Assembly: GCF_039541815.1 (NCBI RefSeq)
Contig: NZ_BAABGY010000006.1
Location: forward strand, 62,001-126,000
Direction of reading: 5' to 3'
DNA length: 64,000 bases
DNA from: Flavisolibacter amylovorans
GTDB taxonomy: Bacteria > Bacteroidota > Bacteroidia > Chitinophagales > Chitinophagaceae
The notes under the pieces are model-generated. The model made no database searches. It saw nothing but the letters and a program-made list of their open reading frames with translations, and was not told the DNA's origin. The translations under genes were made by a program, and so were the position numbers. Shown piece after piece: positions 61,421 to 64,000 of this stretch. Within the stretch, counting starts at the first letter, position 1, and each line of letters begins with the position of its first letter.

Positions 61421-64000
61421 CTAGTTCGGGTGCACCGCGATGAGGAACTCGAAGAGGTTCGTTTCCGTGGGCAGCTGCAGCTTCTTGCGCAGCCGGTAGC
61501 GCGAGATCTCGACGCCCCGCACCGAGATGTTCATCAGCTGCGCCACCTCTTTGGAGCTCAGGTTCATCCGCAGGTAGGCGCTCAGCTTCAGCTCGTTGGG
61601 CGTCAGGGTCGGGTATTGCTTTTTGAGGGCCGTCAGGAAGTTGCCGTGCACCTTGTCGAAGTGGTGGGCGAAGTGGTCCCAGTCCTCGTTCACCTTGTCT
61701 TCCTCGTTGAGGATGCGGATGATCTTGCGGAACTCGGCGTCGGCCACGTCGGTGTCGATCTTCTTTTTGATGCGCGTCAGCTCCTCGCGGAGGCGGCCGA
61801 TGAGCTCGCCCTTCTGCACGAGGTGCATGGCCGAGGAGGCCAGTTCCGTGTTCTTGTGCTCGATCTCGGCCTCCAGCTTCTCGTTGTTGAGCCGCATGAT
61901 TTCCTTCTCGGTCTTCTCAAGCTCCAGCTGGTGCAGGTACAGGAGGCGGCGCTGCTCCTCCTCGTGGCGCTGCTGCTGCCGCGCGAACTTGCGGCGCTGC
62001 CAGCGTACGAGCCAGAGCCCGCCAGCCACAAGCAGCGCGGCATACACCGCGTAGGCCCAGCCCGAGCGGTACCAGGGCGGCAACACCGTGAACGTGAAGG
62101 TGCTCATCTCGGAGGCGGTGCCCAGCGTGGTGCGGGCGCGCACCTGGAACGTATAGGTGCCGGCCGGCAGGTAGGGATATTCCTTTTCCACCTTCCCGCT
62201 CCATTCCGACCAGGCTTTGTCGTAGCCTTTCAGGTAGTAGCTGTACTCCACGTTCTTCTGCAGGCCGTAGGCCGTGGCCGAAAAGGCGAAGTGCAGCGTG
62301 TTGAAGGCGTTGGCCACCTCGGCGCGCGGGGTGGCGCCGTTCGTATACCCGCCAAAAAGCAGCGAGTCGGAAGGGCCGATGGCGCGCACGTCGCGGATCT
62401 GCACCTGCAGGAGGGCGCCGGGGCGCTTGTATTTCTCGAAGTTGATGTGCACGAAGCCCTTCTCGGCCCCGATGAGGATATTCTGCGGGTTGATGGGGTA
62501 GATGTGCTCAAAGCCATTTACCAGCTTGTTGGTGAGCTCGGGGATGTAGAGGATCCGCGGCTTGTCGGCGCTGAAGTCGATGACACCCACCTGCTTGTCG
62601 TGCACGAACCAGATATTGCCTTCCGAGTCCTCGCGCATGAGCCGGATGTTGGCGTGGTCGAAGATGCCCTTGAAGTACTTCGAGGGCAGAAAGCGGTCCG
62701 ATGGGGCGTCGTACTCGTAGATGCCGCCCTCGGTGGTGGCCACGATGCGGTTGCGCACCTTGAAGATGTAGTTGTTGTTGATGGTGAACAGCCCGTCGCC
62801 GGTCGCATAGCGGCGGATGGAGGGCTTCAGCGACCCGTCGAAACGCACCTTGTAGATGCCCTTGTAGGGGTGGGCTACCCAGATGGTGCCGTCGTTATTA
62901 TCGACCGTGATAAAGCGCGAAGACTCGAAGGGGGCGGTGGCAGCCTCTTTGCCGATCCCGTTGGCCGAGCTGTGAAACAGGCGCACGCCATAGTAGTTGC
63001 CGGTAACCATGAGCCCGGCCGGCAGCACGTTGCCATAGGGGAGAAAGGCCCAATAGCCGAAGGAGTTGTCGATGGGCTTTGCGCCACCCGGCTCCACGCC
63101 GAAGGCGCCTTCGTGGTGTCCCATCAGCAGGCGGCCGTTCACCTCCGAGAGGTTCCAGACCTGCCCGCGGGTTCCGGGCACCGGGCTGAAGGTTCCCTGG
63201 CGGTACGACAGGTCGCCGCCGCCTTCGAGCGGCACCGTGTACAGCCCGTTGGACGTACCTATATAAAGGTGGTCGCGGTAGAGGAGGGAGGTGTAGCCCG
63301 AGCCTTCGTTCTGCGGCGAGGTATAGATATGCCGCACCGGCGAGTCGTAGGCAACGAAGTCGATGCCATTGTCGAGAGCGAGCCAGAGGTTCTTTTCCCG
63401 GTCGAAGAAAACCGAGAGGATGTTGTTGTTCTGCAGGCCCTCGCTGCGGGTAAAGCGCTGGGTCACAATGCCGCGGCGGTCTACGATATAGGCACCGTCG
63501 AGGGTGGTGGCCAGCAGGAAGTGATCGGGGTCGGCCACGGTGGCCGTATAGATGAGCTTGCCGGCGATCTCGCGCAGGGCGGGCGTCTCGAAGGGGAGGA
63601 GGCGGTCGCCGCTGAGGAAGAAGGAGCCCTGCCGGAAGGTGGTGAGCAGCATCGAATCGCGGCTCCAGGGCAGGATGGCGGTAACGAGGAAGTTCCGGGG
63701 AAGGCTGCCGGGCCGAACCACGGGCTCCCAGAGGCCGTTGCGGAACCGGAGCAGGCCCCGCTCGTTGTCCTGTGCGATGAGGGCGCCGCCGCAGGTATCC
63801 AGGTAGCGCCAGTCGGCGCCGTAGGTAACGGTCACCTGGTCGCCGTTGAACTGGAACAGGCGCTGGCTGGTGCGGAAAAAAAGCTGTTTTTCATGAAATA
63901 CAATGTCCCAGACGTCGGCGAACGAGCGATCCCTGGCCGGAAGCAGGGCTTTCATGGAGTGATAGCGCAGGGCGCCGTTGGGGCCGGGGGCGAAATAACC
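61421..64000 (-). CDS. Propeller/Y_Y_Y-domain transmembrane regulator with LuxR-type HTH (partial at window edge)
   Basis: 859 codons are visible and the frame is still open at 64000; an ATG at 63955 is internal to a propeller blade, so the start lies outside. The N-terminal part is a two-component-regulator-type beta-propeller (NGLYTVPLEG, GTIWVAHPYKGIYKVRFDG, GNIWFVHDKQVGVIDF). A Y_Y_Y domain follows (VEYSYYLKGYDKAWSEWSGK, LPAGTYTFQVRA), then one membrane helix (GWAYAVYAALLVAGGLWLVR), a long coiled coil and a C-terminal LuxR-type helix-turn-helix (LTPNELKLSAYLRMNLSSKE, RGVEISRYRLRKKL). Sensing outside and DNA binding inside in one chain is a known Bacteroidota design. It has no kinase domain. 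Confidence 0.9.
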   Translation of the reverse strand, partial: GYFAPGPNGALRYHSMKALLPARDRSFADVWDIVFHEKQLFFRTSQRLFQFNGDQVTVTYGADWRYLDTCGGALIAQDNERGLLRFRNGLWEPVVRPGSLPRNFLVTAILPWSRDSMLLTTFRQGSFFLSGDRLLPFETPALREIAGKLIYTATVADPDHFLLATTLDGAYIVDRRGIVTQRFTRSEGLQNNNILSVFFDREKNLWLALDNGIDFVAYDSPVRHIYTSPQNEGSGYTSLLYRDHLYIGTSNGLYTVPLEGGGDLSYRQGTFSPVPGTRGQVWNLSEVNGRLLMGHHEGAFGVEPGGAKPIDNSFGYWAFLPYGNVLPAGLMVTGNYYGVRLFHSSANGIGKEAATAPFESSRFITVDNNDGTIWVAHPYKGIYKVRFDGSLKPSIRRYATGDGLFTINNNYIFKVRNRIVATTEGGIYEYDAPSDRFLPSKYFKGIFDHANIRLMREDSEGNIWFVHDKQVGVIDFSADKPRILYIPELTNKLVNGFEHIYPINPQNILIGAEKGFVHINFEKYKRPGALLQVQIRDVRAIGPSDSLLFGGYTNGATPRAEVANAFNTLHFAFSATAYGLQKNVEYSYYLKGYDKAWSEWSGKVEKEYPYLPAGTYTFQVRARTTLGTASEMSTFTFTVLPPWYRSGWAYAVYAALLVAGGLWLVRWQRRKFARQQQRHEEEQRRLLYLHQLELEKTEKEIMRLNNEKLEAEIEHKNTELASSAMHLVQKGELIGRLREELTRIKKKIDTDVADAEFRKIIRILNEEDKVNEDWDHFAHHFDKVHGNFLTALKKQYPTLTPNELKLSAYLRMNLSSKEVAQLMNISVRGVEISRYRLRKKLQLPTETNLFEFLIAVHPN

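Overview
The window is from a high-GC member of the Bacteroidota, most likely family Chitinophagaceae. Supporting signs are two giant proteins with type IX secretion system (T9SS) type B sorting tails, a kelch protein with a type A tail, two PorP/SprF proteins and a PorE-like protein. Others are promoter elements of the TAnnTTTG type, large two-domain FtsX permeases under a sigma-54 response regulator, and an arginine operon built around an N-acylornithine carbamoyltransferase and a GNAT acetyltransferase. No rRNA, tRNA or CRISPR array was seen.

Layout. 1-2670 (minus): an unknown gene, an NtrC-type response regulator and a sensor kinase cut by the left edge. 2930-14743 (plus): an export operon with a periplasmic adaptor, a tiny lipoprotein, an ATPase, three FtsX-type permeases, a second ATPase and a TolC-like channel. 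Two tandem palindromes in the divergent intergenic region (2762-2798) look like the binding sites of the response regulator. 15269-36678 (plus): a T9SS adhesin island with a 3176-residue beta-helix protein, a 2565-residue PKD-repeat protein, two PorP/SprF proteins and a PorE-like OmpA protein. 36876-46260 (minus): the arginine operon (short leader ORF, GNAT, argG, argC, proC, argD, argF', argB, argE-like, argH). 46897-49038 (plus): an orphan sensor kinase flanked by a 31-bp direct repeat.

49200-61100 is an accessory region. Its core (49670-53600) looks like an integron gene-cassette array without an integrase. Seven repeats of 89-92 bp, all in one orientation, separate single genes of lower GC. 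Each repeat has the architecture of an attC site (7-bp R'' and R' boxes, an imperfect stem, a variable loop). For five of the six complete cassettes the R'' box at the 3' end is complementary to the cassette's own 5' end (exactly or with one or two mismatches), as integron excision and integration predict. The array starts with a decayed DUF433/DUF5615 toxin-antitoxin pair and carries a phosphotyrosine-phosphatase-like gene, a lipoprotein, membrane proteins and an unusual cassette with a reversed 31-codon gene. Weaker attC-like remnants at 54061, 56123 and 60624 suggest that the array was once longer.

The right end (61421-64000, minus) is a propeller/Y_Y_Y/LuxR-type sensor-regulator cut by the window edge. 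Short heptanucleotide repeats occur in several intergenic gaps, including inside the transporter and arginine operons.
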